This document shows positions 35,270 through 47,049 of a stretch of DNA of 64,000 bases, in pieces (within the stretch, counting starts at the first letter, position 1; each line of letters opens with the position of its first letter). Both the position numbers and the translations under genes were made by a program. This DNA is from Elmis aenea. Taxonomy: Eukaryota; Arthropoda; Insecta; Coleoptera; Elmidae. Under the pieces are notes generated by a model. That model saw nothing but the letters and a program-made list of their open reading frames with translations. It was not told the origin of the DNA and searched no databases. The stretch covers positions 51,297,924-51,361,923 of the forward strand of contig OX393581.1 in NCBI GenBank assembly GCA_947652605.1, given 5' to 3'.

Positions 35270-36259
35270 ACAAGCCGCGTTATAAATAGTCTTAAAGTAA
35301 ACACGAGTAAATATAACGTGTTGTGCGTTGTTGAATATAGTTTTTACGGCCTTTTCTTGCAAAATTTCGGATTGAAAACCTCAGGGTTTTCCATAGCTTG
35401 ATACATTCAAGCGTACGAGGAATTCTATTATAAGATTTTTGTGTGATAATCAAGAATTTGTCTCTATTTTACTAACTCTGTCTAGCCTGTTAGGTGTCTC
35501 TTGCCAAATAGGATATTTTTGTTTCAATGTGGCGGCCCGATCTCGCTGTTTTGCCGCAGTGGTGAGTGGTCAGTTAAGGAAACTTAAGTTAACGCGCCGG
35601 GTTCGCGAGTGGCTTAATTCGAAACGGTCAAAATGGGCTTTAAACAACACTTCACGTACTCCTAGCCTTTAAATATTGTTCTCCGAACACTCAGCCGAGA
35701 GCTAACAACAAACAACCATGAAACGATCGTTAAAATTTTGTAATTTCGCACAATAAATTTAAAAAAAAAATCGTGTGACTTTAAAGTATTTAAAAATATA
35801 ACCGCTATGTAAATACGCTTACAATCTTTCGTTATGAATCATTTTGCACTGTGAGTATTTTTAAGTATATGCGCTTTAAAAGAAGAACAAAATCTATTGT
35901 GGCCATCTTCAATTAAAAAATAATAAAATATTGTCGTTTAAGTATCGGTCATGTGACGGAGATTTCGCATTTCTTAAAACCTACGCGAAATTTGCCACAG
36001 CATTTGCCAAGATTGCTACAACAGTTCAATTTTAGATCGTCACATATACGTTAACCATTTATTGTTTGATATCAAGGTACTAAAAAAGCAATTGTTAACG
36101 CGCGCCGAAGAACACTAAATCGCGTTGGATGTGCGCCAGAGTGTTGCAGAACTGAAATTAATATGAGAAAAGTGACAAGGACTTTATGGATGCGTTAAGA
36201 GTTTGGCACCGGTTGGAGTTATCGAATTCGCCTTTAATATTATAAAACCGTGAGCGAGG
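35270..36259 (+). promoter_or_regulatory. Candidate promoter and leader region of the RhoGAP gene
   Basis: The stretch upstream of the start codon contains a TATAAATA sequence at 35281-35288 and a less AT-rich, CpG-containing part from about 36090. An in-frame TGA at 36251-36253 lies nine bases before the ATG, so the protein cannot extend further 5' in this exon. A short upstream reading frame is at 36163-36198. The transcription start is not visible and upstream non-coding exons are possible; the TATA-like sequence may be chance in AT-rich DNA. Confidence 0.35.
36163..36198 (+). other. Upstream ORF in the presumed leader
   Basis: ATG at 36163 opens an 11-codon frame ending in TAA at 36196-36198, 61 bases before the main start codon. 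If it is in the mature leader it could lower translation of the main frame. Whether this stretch is transcribed is unknown. Confidence 0.3.
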
Positions 36260-38026
36260 ATGGCGGAATCGAGCTCGAAACGTAGGAGCAGTCGATTTTC
36301 AAGAACAGCTTCTGTAGAAAGTACAGATGAAGCAATGACGAAATCGATTAAGGACCGCAAGCCGAAGAAGCCGAAAGAAAGATGGCTCCTGACTAGAAAA
36401 ACGTGGAGGTACATGGCGGATGCAGGAAAGAAACTCATACCAGACGGAGCCCACAACCGTCCTGAAGACATCCCGAAAATCGAGGCTTACTTCCAAGAAG
36501 TTTGCCGTCGCGAAGCGAGTTTCCTGCTGTGGAGGAAAAACTCGTATCCCGGTGCGTTAGGGTTTAGATCAACCAGAAAAGGAACGATCAAACGTAAAGG
36601 GGGAAGCTGCAGAAAAGCAACTTCCGTTGATGAAATACCGGCTAAAAGCGCAAGGCCGAAGGACTTACAACTCCCCGGTACTTCCGGAGGGCGCTTTGAT
36701 ATCCAAAAAATGAAACACGACTTCCTTAACAAACAATACTCACCGGGCAACTTGCAGGTTTTAACAGAAAACCAGATAGTCCCGGCTTTGGAGAGACAAC
36801 ACTCGACGGAAAAAGAGTTGTTGCATACTTTGGAGGAGTACTTAAGCCTCCCAGAAAAATCCCAACCATCAAGTTTCGGTTCACTGACACAACTGAACCA
36901 CCAAGAACTAATCGACAAGCTGCAGCTTCATTTATCTACGGTGAGCAAGAGTGTATCGCATCCTTACATCCCCCCTCGTCGCTCTTCGGTGCATTTTGAA
37001 GGCGATCACGTACAGAAAAGTTTAGCGGAAACGTTAAGCAGGTACTTCAGCCAATCCCCGAATCGCGACAAAGTCATTTCCGATCTCCTCACCAACAGGA
37101 AAGCCTTGGAGAAACTGTATTTCGAGCTGAGAAAAACGAAAGGTTTTGGATGCAATCGCATGGGCACGAAAGGTCCCCAGATGCGGAGCTTCGGCACGGG
37201 ATACGAATGGGACAAGCCGGGAAGAACGATACGCAAAAATTCCGATAGCTTGCTAGCGACACGTGCTCCCGTTATCTCGATCCAAAAAACAGCGCACACG
37301 ATCACTTACCGTCAGTTAGGAACGCAAACGAATCCTCTACCGCCGGGCATGGCCGCAAAATTAGAGCAGGAATACAAGAAGGAACAAGCGGCGAAGGACA
37401 AGGAACGGGAGGAAGAGGAGAGGAGCTATAAAACGTCATCGCGGAGAAGGAGCAGCGTTGAAAACGACGATGTTTCTCAATCAGTAAGTGACACGATTAA
37501 ACGTTATTTAAGAATGGCGCGTAAAAAGAGTGTTGACACGGGAAAACAAGCCGATCGTTTCAAGCGCGTGAACTATGACCGAAATTTGCGCAATATTAAA
37601 GCTAAGGGTGAAATAACTAAACCAGGTGACGACGACGGGTTAAGTAAAGGTTGCCAGACCAACGACGACTGGATCCTGCATTACAAGGATTTTAAATACG
37701 ACGAGTCGTTCTCGGATCCTGACAGTTATGTGCAGAGTTCGCGTAATAGTATCGATGCGGGAGTTGTCGAAGAACATGACAAGTCGACTACCTCCTCTCC
37801 TAGTTTCCTCCAAAGTAGCCAGTCCTTTTTGTCCCATCTCCTGCACGGTAAACATCATCATGATAAGTCGATTCCTTCCGCAGCTACTGCGGCCGGAGCC
37901 ATGCAGAAATCCAAATCGTCTTCGAGTGTTATGCACCATGGTAGCAGGCTCGTTGCCAAGAAGATCTTTAGGTCGAGGTCAAAGAGTCAGTCGAGAGTAT
38001 CCATACATTCCAGTTGGACTCCTCAG
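36260..38026 (+). CDS. RhoGAP gene, first coding exon (residues 1-589)
   Basis: A 589-codon exon starting at an ATG in good context (A at -3, G at +4) with an in-frame TGA nine bases upstream. It ends in CAG followed by the donor GTTTGT at 38027, phase 0. The product starts with a Ser/Arg-rich stretch (MAESSSKRRSSRFSRTASVE), then a block KERWLLTRKTWRYMADAGKK near residues 37-56 that looks like a folded or binding motif. A charged, coiled-coil-prone segment rich in Glu/Lys lies near residues 375-395 (KLEQEYKKEQAAKDKEREEE), and there are several RRSS/RKxS motifs that could be phosphorylated. A His/Ser-rich stretch follows near 540. No RhoGAP catalytic residues lie in this exon. If the donor is not used, the frame continues five codons (VCNTK) to a TAA at 38042-38044, so an intron-retaining short form is possible. 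Codon use is richer in G+C than the flanks, and the antisense frames of 65-143 codons are shadows. Confidence 0.9.
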
Positions 38027-38419
38027 GTTTGTAACACTAAATAATATTATTAACCTTCTTTAATAAGAATAAGGTGTGTGATGGTAGGTACTTCTTTTTT
38101 AACTAAGAAAATACTGTACTAAATTATACTTTTTAAACTATTTATTGTATATTTTACCGCTAAAGCGTTTAATTCGTTATTATACGAAACAACTGTTGTT
38201 TCATAGAATAGCTATTACATGAAAAAGTTCAGTATTTTATATTTTAATCTGACGCTCATTCATTTAGTCAGTAATAAAGGATAGATAGAGGGTGTGGTTA
38301 AAGGCTGGTTTAAGCTTGAGAAATTATGTAAAGAAGCTAATGGTTTGTTTTCTATTAAAAAAGCTTTCGGCAAACTTTATATTTACCCTCATTTGTTGTT
38401 TTGTGAGCCCATCACTACA

Positions 38420-39134
38420 TACAGGGTGCACCACGGCCCTGAGATTCTTCGATAGCTGCTTTATTAGTAAAACTATCAAAAAATATTAAAAACAAATATT
38501 GTGCGAACCTATTTTCTACATAACCTAAAACTATTTTTAAATACACAGGGTGTTTTGTTTGAGCGGCACATATAAAAATGTGATTTTTTAAATAGAACAT
38601 CCTGTATATGTATTATTACATTTTTGGATTCCCCTTTGGGTGTATTTAAAAAAATGTTAACCATTATATGGACCTAAAGCTAATCGTTTTTATGTTATAT
38701 ATATTTTTATAAAAATTTTGAACGATGCAGCACTTTCAAAAACTTTTTACATTCAGAAACTTTGAAAGCTCAGTGAAAATTCGTCTGGAAATTAGATTCG
38801 CAATAGATTCACAAACATTTTGCACTAGTTAAACTTTTGAAATATTATACAAGGTGTTCACTACGCCCGGTCCAATTCGGTAAATTTTAAATATCAAGTA
38901 ATTTTTATAAAATACAACATCCTGTATATTTTTACATTTTCTTGTAGAGAATTTAATTGTCATTCGAAATTATTAAGCATGTCCTATACCTAAAGTTGAT
39001 ATTTTTCGAGCTATCTCGTAGTATTAGTATTACTAAGGCAATTGAAAAATTCTAAATTCGGCCAAGAGGTAAGCCGTAATTTTACAAAGAATTTTGAAAC
39101 AAAAGAACAGAAAGAGCTGCAACTTTAATTTGCT
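38420..39134. mobile_element. Solo arm of the TACAGGGTG foldback family
   Basis: Starts TACAGGGTGCACCACGGCCC, as the 2857-4767 element does, and follows the left arm of that element block by block up to AGAGCTGCAACTTT near 39125, where the match stops. There is no mirrored arm. Either the parent was a normal transposon whose other part was lost, or one arm of a foldback was deleted. Confidence 0.75.
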
Positions 39135-39559
39135 TTAGAGCCCAAAATTGTGTTATTTTGTATGTAATTACCCTGTAAATTTTAATACAATTTTCTGTTT
39201 TTTTTAACTCTTAGAATCTCATGTAATTTTTCTTTTTAATTTTATGTTTCAAGGCCCACTCAACAGTTTAAATATAGCAGTTAATATAGATAAAAATGCA
39301 CTAGTTTTAAATCTTTAAAGACCCTTGAATTATTTTTTTACAAGATTTCAATTCTTTTAATTAGTTGATTATTATGAAAGATGGGTTAGTCCATTAATCT
39401 TTGTTTCAAGATTTTTAGGGCTTTGCGTTTTAAATACCTGTAAATGTATTAAGTAAGTAATTATTTGTTCACTGAACCAATATCTTTGCTCATGGGCGAA
39501 ACATAATCTTATACCATTTTCATAATTATTGAATATGTATATATATAAAAGCTATTTTG

Positions 39560-40760
39560 CAGGCCGTTTAAGCTCAGAGCTTGGTAATGTTCTTCCACAC
39601 TCGTCTCTCTTTCGTTGTCTTCCTCCAATTCATTATGTTTTTCTCTTAGTTCTACCTCCACAGCTTCTCTCCATCTTTTTCCGGGTCTTCCTCTTTTTTT
39701 TTCTTGTATGCAGGCTCATTCCACGCCATCTCTTTTATTATTCTGCTGTTCTCCCTTCTCTCAATATGCCCTAGCCATTGTATTCTTCTGGCATTTATTA
39801 CTTTGTCTATGGTTGCTTCTTTGAAAATTGTATATACCAACTCGTTCGTTCTTCTTATATATCCCTCATCTGTTCACTTTCCTCGCACTATTCTCCTAAT
39901 TATATTTCTTTCCCATCTTCTTAGAGCTTCCTTTGCATTTTTGTTTAGTACCCAGGTCTCACACCCATATATCGCTGTAGGTCTTAGTATTGTTTTATAC
40001 AAACGTAGTTTGTTGCTCCTAGATAACTGTTTTGCTCTTATTAGGTTATTTAAAGCTCCTGCACTTTTGTTGGCTTTCAGAATTCTCATGTTTGTCTTTT
40101 TCTTTTTCCATTCTGTTTGTGAGAAGTGTCCCCAAGTACACAAATTCATTTACTTCCTTAAGTTCCCCTACCAGTAGCCCGTCTTCTGTTGTTTGTTGTC
40201 ATATTCTCGTTAGCGTGGTCTTATCTTCGTTTATCCTTAATCCTATTTTTTGTGCTGCTTCTGCCATTCTGCCTGAGATCTCTCCCAGTTCCTTCAAAGT
40301 TCTTGCCAGTATAGCTACATCATCGGCATAACTTATGAGTTGGTGAATTGTGCTTACTGTTAGTATTGTTCCCTCTATGCTTAGTCTACGTCTCTTATTT
40401 TTTTTTTTTTTTTGCAGAAATACCTTAAATATGAGGCCTGATAATGGGTCTCCCTGTCTAAGCCCTGTTCCTCTCTCAAATTCTTCCATTGTTTCCCCCT
40501 TGATCTGAATACTGCTTGATGTCCCTTCCAATGTCATTTTGAGCAATTTGATAAGTTTGCCTGGTATTTTGAACTCCTTCAGAATTTGGCGCATTCTGGG
40601 TCTATTTACCGAGTCATGCGCTTTACTGAAGTCGACGAACAGTACTGCAAGTGGGATGTTGTGGTCATAACACGTTCTTATTTCCTTCATTGTGAATATT
40701 TGGTCCGTGGTACTTCTTTCTTTTCTAAATCCTCCCTGTTATTCTTCAATCCGATTGAAT
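39560..40760 (-). mobile_element. LINE (RT and C-terminal domain), antisense, broken
   Basis: The - strand frame 40199-40690 encodes AVLFVDFSKAHDSVNRPRMR (palm domain A, with DFSKAHDS where DFSKAFDS is usual), FERGTGLRQGDPLSGLIF (domain B) and QLISYADDVAILARTLKELG (domain C, intact YADD). It is followed in other frames by KTILRPTAIYGCETWVLN (40149-39874) and ARRIQWLGHIERRENS (39840-39652). At least two frame breaks and a K/N-rich simple-sequence insertion (LQKKKKNKRRR) show that it is dead. 5' truncated at about 40760. Confidence 0.88.
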
Positions 40761-42960
40761 ATGTAAAAATCATTAAATAATAAAAACTCAAATTTAAATT
40801 TCACTTGGATTACGCTGTTTTAATCTGGCTTTGCTTACAAATAAGAACAAGGAACTAAATACTATTGATTAATTTCGATATGTATGTAATTTTTGCAAAC
40901 TATATTATGCTTAAAAGTTCTTTTATAAAGTTGTGGATGTTGGAATTAAACGGCGAATTAAATTGTAAAATGCCACGGTTTTATTCCTTAGCTAACCCAG
41001 GTCTAATTAGATTACGAGAAATGGACTAGAATCACTAGAACCATTTTCATTGTAAAGGATTATGTAATGTTATTTACTAACGAATTTTAATTGGTCAAAA
41101 TATGTGGATAATTCAAAATAAAAGCTGTGAATTGTCTACAAATAAAAGTTTCATAAATTATATGTAAAAAATTTAAGGTCTTAATTTTTTCCAAAAATGG
41201 ACTTACCATGTTTGTGAGTGCACTCAACTGTCTTTTGGTGATTAGTTAGGCCGGTGTCCGTGGGGGCTTTGAAAAAATCCGAACGCTCACCCGTATTCGT
41301 GTCACGCTTCGTTCAAAAAATATAAATAAATCTACGGCACCTATAAATACCCTGTATTTCGTATACAAAACCTGCACAATATCATTGTGTTCTAATTCTT
41401 TCGCAATTTTAAATAACCTTTCCTGGTTCGGACCCATATGGCAACATTCTATAAATAATCCGACTGAGATAAATTTAGTCCACTCGCTGAAAAATGCGAG
41501 TTTCTTAACAACTTTTCATTTCTCATTTCCACTGTGTATACAAATAAATAATTTATAACTACCACCGTCGGTCTGAACAACTTTCATAAAACATCTAAAC
41601 TGCACGTCATCACTCTGTGACGCAATTCCGACTGAATTTATTAAAATATGTGGCTGCAAGGATCATATTTAATCAAAAATGTATGTGGGGCACGCCTTCT
41701 CGCACTCAGCTACAGTTATTTTTGTGTTATCGTTGCAAGATGTTGTTGATAACGGAGCTGCTATGCTAAAAACTGTTTATTATTTTGTGTATCGTACGGT
41801 TTCGTTTACTAATTTGACGTCTGGAAGTTTGCATAGAACAGAATCAGTAATTTCGGTATTGGTAACAGATAAATCATGTGCATGTACATAAAATAGGAGA
41901 AAATAAATACGCCAACGATATTTCCAAACTAATAAAAAATGCGTGCTGTTGGATCGTTATAATTTTTACATAAAATTAAGACACGAACCTTGTATTTCCT
42001 TCATGGGTTAGGCCAGTGGTTTTCAACCCGTTATTAGAAGCGTAGCAAAATGTCGTCGCTGCAGCTATTCTGTTATTTAGATCTTCTCCCAATTTACCAA
42101 ATAGCATACTTTACGAACATGCTGGTGCACAGATCCATCCCACACGCTAGGATAAAAAGATTGAAACCAAACCCATACAATTTCAGTAGAATTAGAACAA
42201 AAATATTGCAAGATAATATATCTCAAAGTAAATTGTGCGGCAAAGGTTTTGGTAGTACGTGGTTTTCACAAAAAACTTCATACACTCAGTCTACTAAACG
42301 TCAAGAACAATCTCAACCACTAATCTTTTAAAAACGTTGAGAACTTCTCGTACAAAAGTTATAAAGATATTTGAACGCGCGATTAAATTCTGAAACTAAT
42401 AGGTCTCGGTTGTTATAAGCCTCTACATAATATTGACAAAGACGTTTTATAAGATTAAAGGCAATATCAATTATTTAACTTGATTTCTAAAATGAGAAAT
42501 TAATTTCAGTTGAAATGACTTGTGAATAAACTTGAAAGGCAATTGTGAGTAAGGTATTTTATGAATGAGAAAGCCAAACGTTGATCAGTTATTTTTTGTT
42601 GAGTATTAAAATGTGTTATTTTTGGCTTGATACCTTTTTCCCTAAATCTATAAATATCTGCAATCTGTGTTGTGCTTATTCAGTAAATTTTGATACGAAA
42701 GTTGTAAGACAATATACCAATATATATACCAAATTACATTATTATTATATTATTATTATAATAGAATAAATTTTTGAGTTAAAAATAAGCGAATTATTTA
42801 TATAAGACAATATTATTTCTTTATGTAATATTTCAGGAGTTGGAAAATCGACAACAATGGATTTTATTACTCTATAGCCCAATAACTTAAACAAAATTTC
42901 TCTGTTGTCGTGCAGTTGTCATTTTACGAGGTGTTCAAATTTAAATAATTGTTTTTTTTC
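40761..42960. other. Intron 1 sequence without recognised repeats
   Basis: No gene supported. A - strand frame at 41246-41437 (LFKIAKELEHNDIVQVLYTK) recalls a LINE ORF1 C-terminal block but is too short to assign. CAGTGGTTTTCAACCC at 42014-42029 resembles a hAT terminal repeat, but its partner was not found. Confidence 0.4.
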
Positions 42961-42980
42961 CATAATAAGTGTACCATTAA

Positions 42981-44104
42981 ATTATTTTGTACACCTGGAT
43001 ATTTTTTATTATGAGCGACCTCCGTATTTCCCAAGATTATAGTGTTTCGGGCTGTTCTCTAAAACCGTTAATGAAAATTTCAAAAAATTTGCACAGGCCT
43101 ACTCACAGAGAACGCGTGCATCGAAAAGTGATGAATTTTAAATTATTTTGTACACCTGGATATGTTTTATTATGAGCGACCTCTGTATTTCCCAAGATTA
43201 TAGTTTTTAGGTCTGTTCTCTAAAACCATTAATGAAAATTTCAAAAAAAAATGCACAGGCCTACTCACAGAGAACGCGTGCATCGAAAAGTGACGAATTT
43301 TAAATTATTTTGTACACCTAGATATTTTTTATTATCAGCGACCTCTGTATTTCCCAAGATTATAGTTTTTCGGGCGGTTCTCTGAAACCGTTACAGATTA
43401 TTTCAATAAATTTGCACAGGCCTACTCACAGAGAACGCGTGCATCGAAAAGTGACGAATTTTAAATTATTTTGTATACACCTGGATATGTTTTATTACGA
43501 GCGACCTCTGTATTTCCCAGGATTATAGTTTTTCGGGCGGTTGTCTGAAACCGTTTATGACAATTTCAAAAAGTTTGCACAGGCCTACTCACAGAGAACG
43601 CGTGCATCGAAAAGTGATGAATTTTAAATTATTTTGTACACCTGGATATGTTTTATTATGAGCGACCTCTGTATTTCCCAAGATTATAGTTTTTAGGGCG
43701 GTTCTCTAAAACCATTAATGAAAATTTCAAAAAAAATGCACAGGCCTACTCACAGAGAACGCGTGCATCGAAAAGTGACGAATTTTAAATTATTTTGTAT
43801 ACACCTGGATATGTTTTATTACGAGCGACCTCTGTATTTCCCAGGATTATAGTTTTTCGGGCGGTTCTCTGAAACCGTTACAGATTATTTCAATAAATTT
43901 GCACAGGCCTACTCACAGAGAACGCGTGCATCGAAAAGTGACGAATTTTAAATTATTTTGTATACACCTGGATATGTTTTATTACGAGCGACCTCTGTAT
44001 TTCCCAGGATTATAGTTTTTCGGGCGGTTGTCTGAAACCGTTTATGACAATTTCAAAAAGTTTGCACAGGCCTACTCACAGAGAACTCGTGCATCGAAAA
44101 GTTT
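42981..44104 (+). repeat. 161 bp tandem repeat, seven units with a three-unit higher-order pattern
   Basis: Anchor ATTATTTTGTA recurs at 42981, 43142, 43304, 43465, 43628, 43789 and 43952, giving spacings of 161-163 bp. All units share ATGAGCGACCTCTGTATTTC-like and CTCACAGAGAACGCGTGCAT blocks. Units 2 and 5, 3 and 6, and 4 and 7 resemble each other more than their neighbours, so the array consists of one single unit plus two copies of a roughly 486 bp trimer. It lies in intron 1 of the RhoGAP gene. A diverged unit recurs at 63.9 kb. Confidence 0.93.
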
Positions 44105-44720
44105 CAGTCCTGTATAAATTAGAGAATTTTCAGTGTAATTTCGTGTCTCGAATGGCAATTTAAAGTCTTCACAGTTTCTAGTCGGATAATTATGAATATC
44201 AGAGTTTTCGGTCATATATTTTAACAAAGAATTTGGAACCAGGTTATTTATAATCTTGAAAATGAAAATAATCGTATTAAAAATTATCCGTTGTTTAATA
44301 CTAAGCCACTGTAGAGAATCTGGCATTAGAGTAATTTTGATGTATCTGGTACAGTGTAAAATAATTCTCATAGCCCTTTTTGCAATTTTTGAAACCGGTC
44401 TAAATCATTAGTATTCGCTAGAAATAAAATACTAGACCAGTATTCGAAATGGGGTGCTATGATACTTTTGTATATGAAAATTTTAGTAAGGACTGGAAGT
44501 TTAGGTACTGCTTAATCTATCAAAAAAACCTATGTATTTAGAAACCTTCCTAACCATATAATCAGTATTAATTTTAAAATTAAGCTTATCGTCTATTATT
44601 ATACCTAAAGATTTAATTTTTCTAACTCTATTTAATACTACACCTTCCAATTCTATTGCTTGGCTGATTAAGCACATTCTTATTGTTTATCACTAAGTTG
44701 TTTTGTTGAAAAAAAAAAAA
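44105..44720 (-). mobile_element. LINE C-terminal fragment (CR1/jockey-like), antisense
   Basis: The - strand frame 44072-44371 reads MRIILHCTRYIKITLMPDSL followed by QWLSIKQRIIFN and ends with FDARVLCE, which already runs into the adjacent tandem repeat. Upstream (44.4-44.7 kb) a shifted frame gives blocks like KILIYKSIIAPHFEY. This is the typical C-terminal end of CR1/jockey-like ORF2 proteins. The junction with the 161 bp array is at about 44105. Confidence 0.75.
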
Positions 44721-44824
44721 AAATTTCAAGGGTTTTCCAAATTCTCAGGAAGTAATTTAAGAGCATATTTCATCTTGGCTTATGACAAAGCGTTGTGTAT
44801 GCCTAATCTGCATTAATTTTACAG

Positions 44825-44981
44825 GGAAGCTGTGTGTGGAGCAACGTAACAGGTCGACAAGTTGTTTTGGAAGACACAACTTTATTACAGCTTAGTGACG
44901 TCGAGCGGAAGATCTTACAGAAGGTGGCTTTGGCTAAACTTCAAGCTCTTAACCTGGGAGTCAGCGTGAAAGTTCCAACAG
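44825..44981 (+). CDS. RhoGAP gene, second coding exon (residues 590-642)
   Basis: Acceptor TTTTACAG, donor GGTAAAAG (GT at 44982). It enters in phase 0 and leaves one base over. It encodes a compact block starting GSCVWSNVTGRQVVLEDTTL and containing LSDVERKILQKVALAKLQAL, ending in NLGVSVKVPT. The Leu-rich helix ending in ALAKLQ and followed by a short valine-rich strand looks like a small conserved domain N-terminal to the catalytic part, as in ARHGAP6-like proteins. It has no stop and joins cleanly to the next exon. Reading past the donor reaches a stop at 45029-45031. Confidence 0.9.
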
Positions 44982-45330
44982 GTAAAAGCATTTTGATGAT
45001 ATCAAACTACGGTTTAAGTGTAGCACAATGAGTTTAATTTATTAATATCTATTTGAAGTATCCTTTAGTGTGTTTTATTAAGTATTAAATTGCATTTAAT
45101 CGCGAAATACTTATACAAGAATATATTTTTGTTAGATATTAGTTCCTTAAGTAAGAATCATTTCTAGAAGTGTTCAATTTTAGGGTTAACTTGATAGATA
45201 TTTATTGAAGCAAAAAAAAACTCTGTGCCTTGGCTCAGAGAAGTTCTGTCTTAATAAACTGCACGCACACTTGAAATACCATGAAGCAATAATAAATGTT
45301 TTAAAAAGAAATTTTTAATAGTTAAAAAAA

Positions 45331-45360
45331 TGTGTAATAATAAAGAATTATTATTACACA
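45331..45360. repeat. Perfect short hairpin
   Basis: TGTGTAATAATAA (45331-45343), loop AGAA, then its exact complement TTATTATTACACA (45348-45360). Too short for a microRNA precursor on its own; probably chance or the residue of a small element. Confidence 0.6.
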
Positions 45361-45599
45361 ACTAGAGATCTTTGAGTTTCGACAACGTACTCAATTGGAT
45401 GTCAAAATGACATTGAAGGAATACACAAAGTATTTTACGATTAGAGCTAAACACAGAGTTACCACATTGAATTTTTTAACATTGGCGTACCTTTATAATC
45501 CAGCGCGCCCGCTAGAGTGTTTTGCTTTAAGGCTCAATCTTAAAGCCATCGTGCTCTTTGGGGGTCGTAGCTGGGTATCGTAGAATTTACTAAAATAAT

Positions 45600-47040
45600 A
45601 ATCAAATTACTTGAGGAGCAGATTTATTAATGGAAACCATAATGACAACTGAAACACTTGAAAAATCTTACATTAACTTTAATTGAACATTACTGAACAT
45701 TACCGGACCAGGGTATCGCGGCCATCTCGGTTGTGAATGTAACGATGACTCCCCGTTAGAAAAGATTATTACCAAAATACCCTGGCTTAGCAACGTGACT
45801 TTTAGAACAGCATAGTGCATAATGAACAGAATTCGCTTATTGTGCGATTACAACATAGGATGTGCGAATACTGTTGAGTTTGCAGTCTGAAACATAATAC
45901 TTTTAAACTGTATCCCATCAATTTAAATATTATTTAGATAAAATACTAGCGTAACAATATATAATTTAACAATCTCTTACGAAAACTGTTTTATTAAAAG
46001 AGCAAAGTTTATATCAATCAGAGCAGACTTTGAAAATATTATTAAACAATAATGAGAGAAAAATAGAATGGAAAGAGAAGTTTTTTAGACATTATTAAGG
46101 ATTTAAATAACGTAAAAATTTAAAACAAAAACACATATTAAACAAAACTATTTTGTAGGAAAGTTTTCAAAGTACTTTCATTAAATTGTATAATATATTA
46201 CTTATATTTTTTAATGACATCATGTAAAAAAATTAAAGTAGTCTTCGATAAATAACGTAGAGATAATAAACAGAATTATGAATCAAATAAAAATAAGGTA
46301 AAGTTTTTGAAACACTTCATTTTTTAAATTGCATATCTTGATTGGTTTTGTAGTGTTATAAAAATCATCCCCTACTTTTTAATAGACTATTTAAAAACTT
46401 ATGATATACTCTCACGCGAAATATAAGTAACAGAGCTCCATCTTTTTAAATAAATAAGTTACAGGATCGGGGATTTCTAACTTCGACACCCTGTATATGT
46501 TCTGTAAAAATTTGATTGCCAATATTTTCTTACATTACCCACTTTGACGGTCAAACAGGAGTTTATAAAACTTAACACATAAAAAATCGGATTGGTAAGT
46601 TGCCCGTCTGCAATTTGTCTTAAAAGTCAAGGTTTAAACAACAATAAAACCAAAATACTCAGATCATTACGTACAAAATAGAACAACGTGTTGTTTTACG
46701 CCATCAGCGACAAAACATTCGCATTATAAATAGCTCGGTAAGTTATTTGATAGTCCAACGCGCACAACAAAATCATTTGTAAGAATTGATATCGATAATC
46801 CATTAAATTTCGACCAATTTAAATATTTATGTGTTGAATTAAGAAGAAAACTTATCTCTAATCTTAAGCAATATCAAAGAATCTATCGTAGACGAGACGA
46901 GAGTCTGACAATAGTCTAGAAATTCTTGAAGCAAAGATCGGAGAAACAAGTTAATAGATTTTTAGCTAAAACTATTATTATTAAAAATCATAGCGTTGTT
47001 TACCCGAAGGTGTTAAAGTACGTTACAAAATCAACCAGTT
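45600..47040. other. Intron 2, no recognised gene
   Basis: AT-rich sequence. The only landmark is a CGACACCCTGTATATG terminus near 46484, like the right end of the TACAGGGTG-ended elements; its left partner was not found. Confidence 0.45.
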
Positions 47041-47049
47041 TCATAAATA

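Larger units (their letters stand above)
38027..44824 (+). other. Intron 1 of the RhoGAP gene
   Basis: A 6.8 kb intron from donor GTTTGT to acceptor TTTTACAG. It contains a solo foldback arm (38420-39134), an antisense LINE (39.56-40.76 kb), the 161 bp repeat array (42.98-44.10 kb) and another antisense LINE piece (44.1-44.7 kb). Frames of 60-93 codons at 41.2-42.8 kb have no motif I can support. Confidence 0.8.

Noticed and set aside
36184..37939. Long antisense frames (65-143 codons) over the first RhoGAP exon
   Set aside because: They lie opposite a coding exon with clear start, donor and codon bias, and have no motif of their own; they are shadows.
39529..40331. Hydrophobic + strand frames up to 157 codons
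   Set aside because: They are antisense to a LINE reverse transcriptase whose palm motifs are plain on the - strand.
42014..42029. hAT element end CAGTGGTTTTCAACCC
   Set aside because: No matching opposite end or target duplication found within the following few kilobases.
42050..42331. 93-codon + strand frame in intron 1 as an extra exon
   Set aside because: It has no matching splice phase with the flanking exons and no known motif; exon 1 joins exon 2 in frame without it.
45331..45360. Hairpin as a microRNA precursor
   Set aside because: A 13 bp stem with a four-base loop is far too short.
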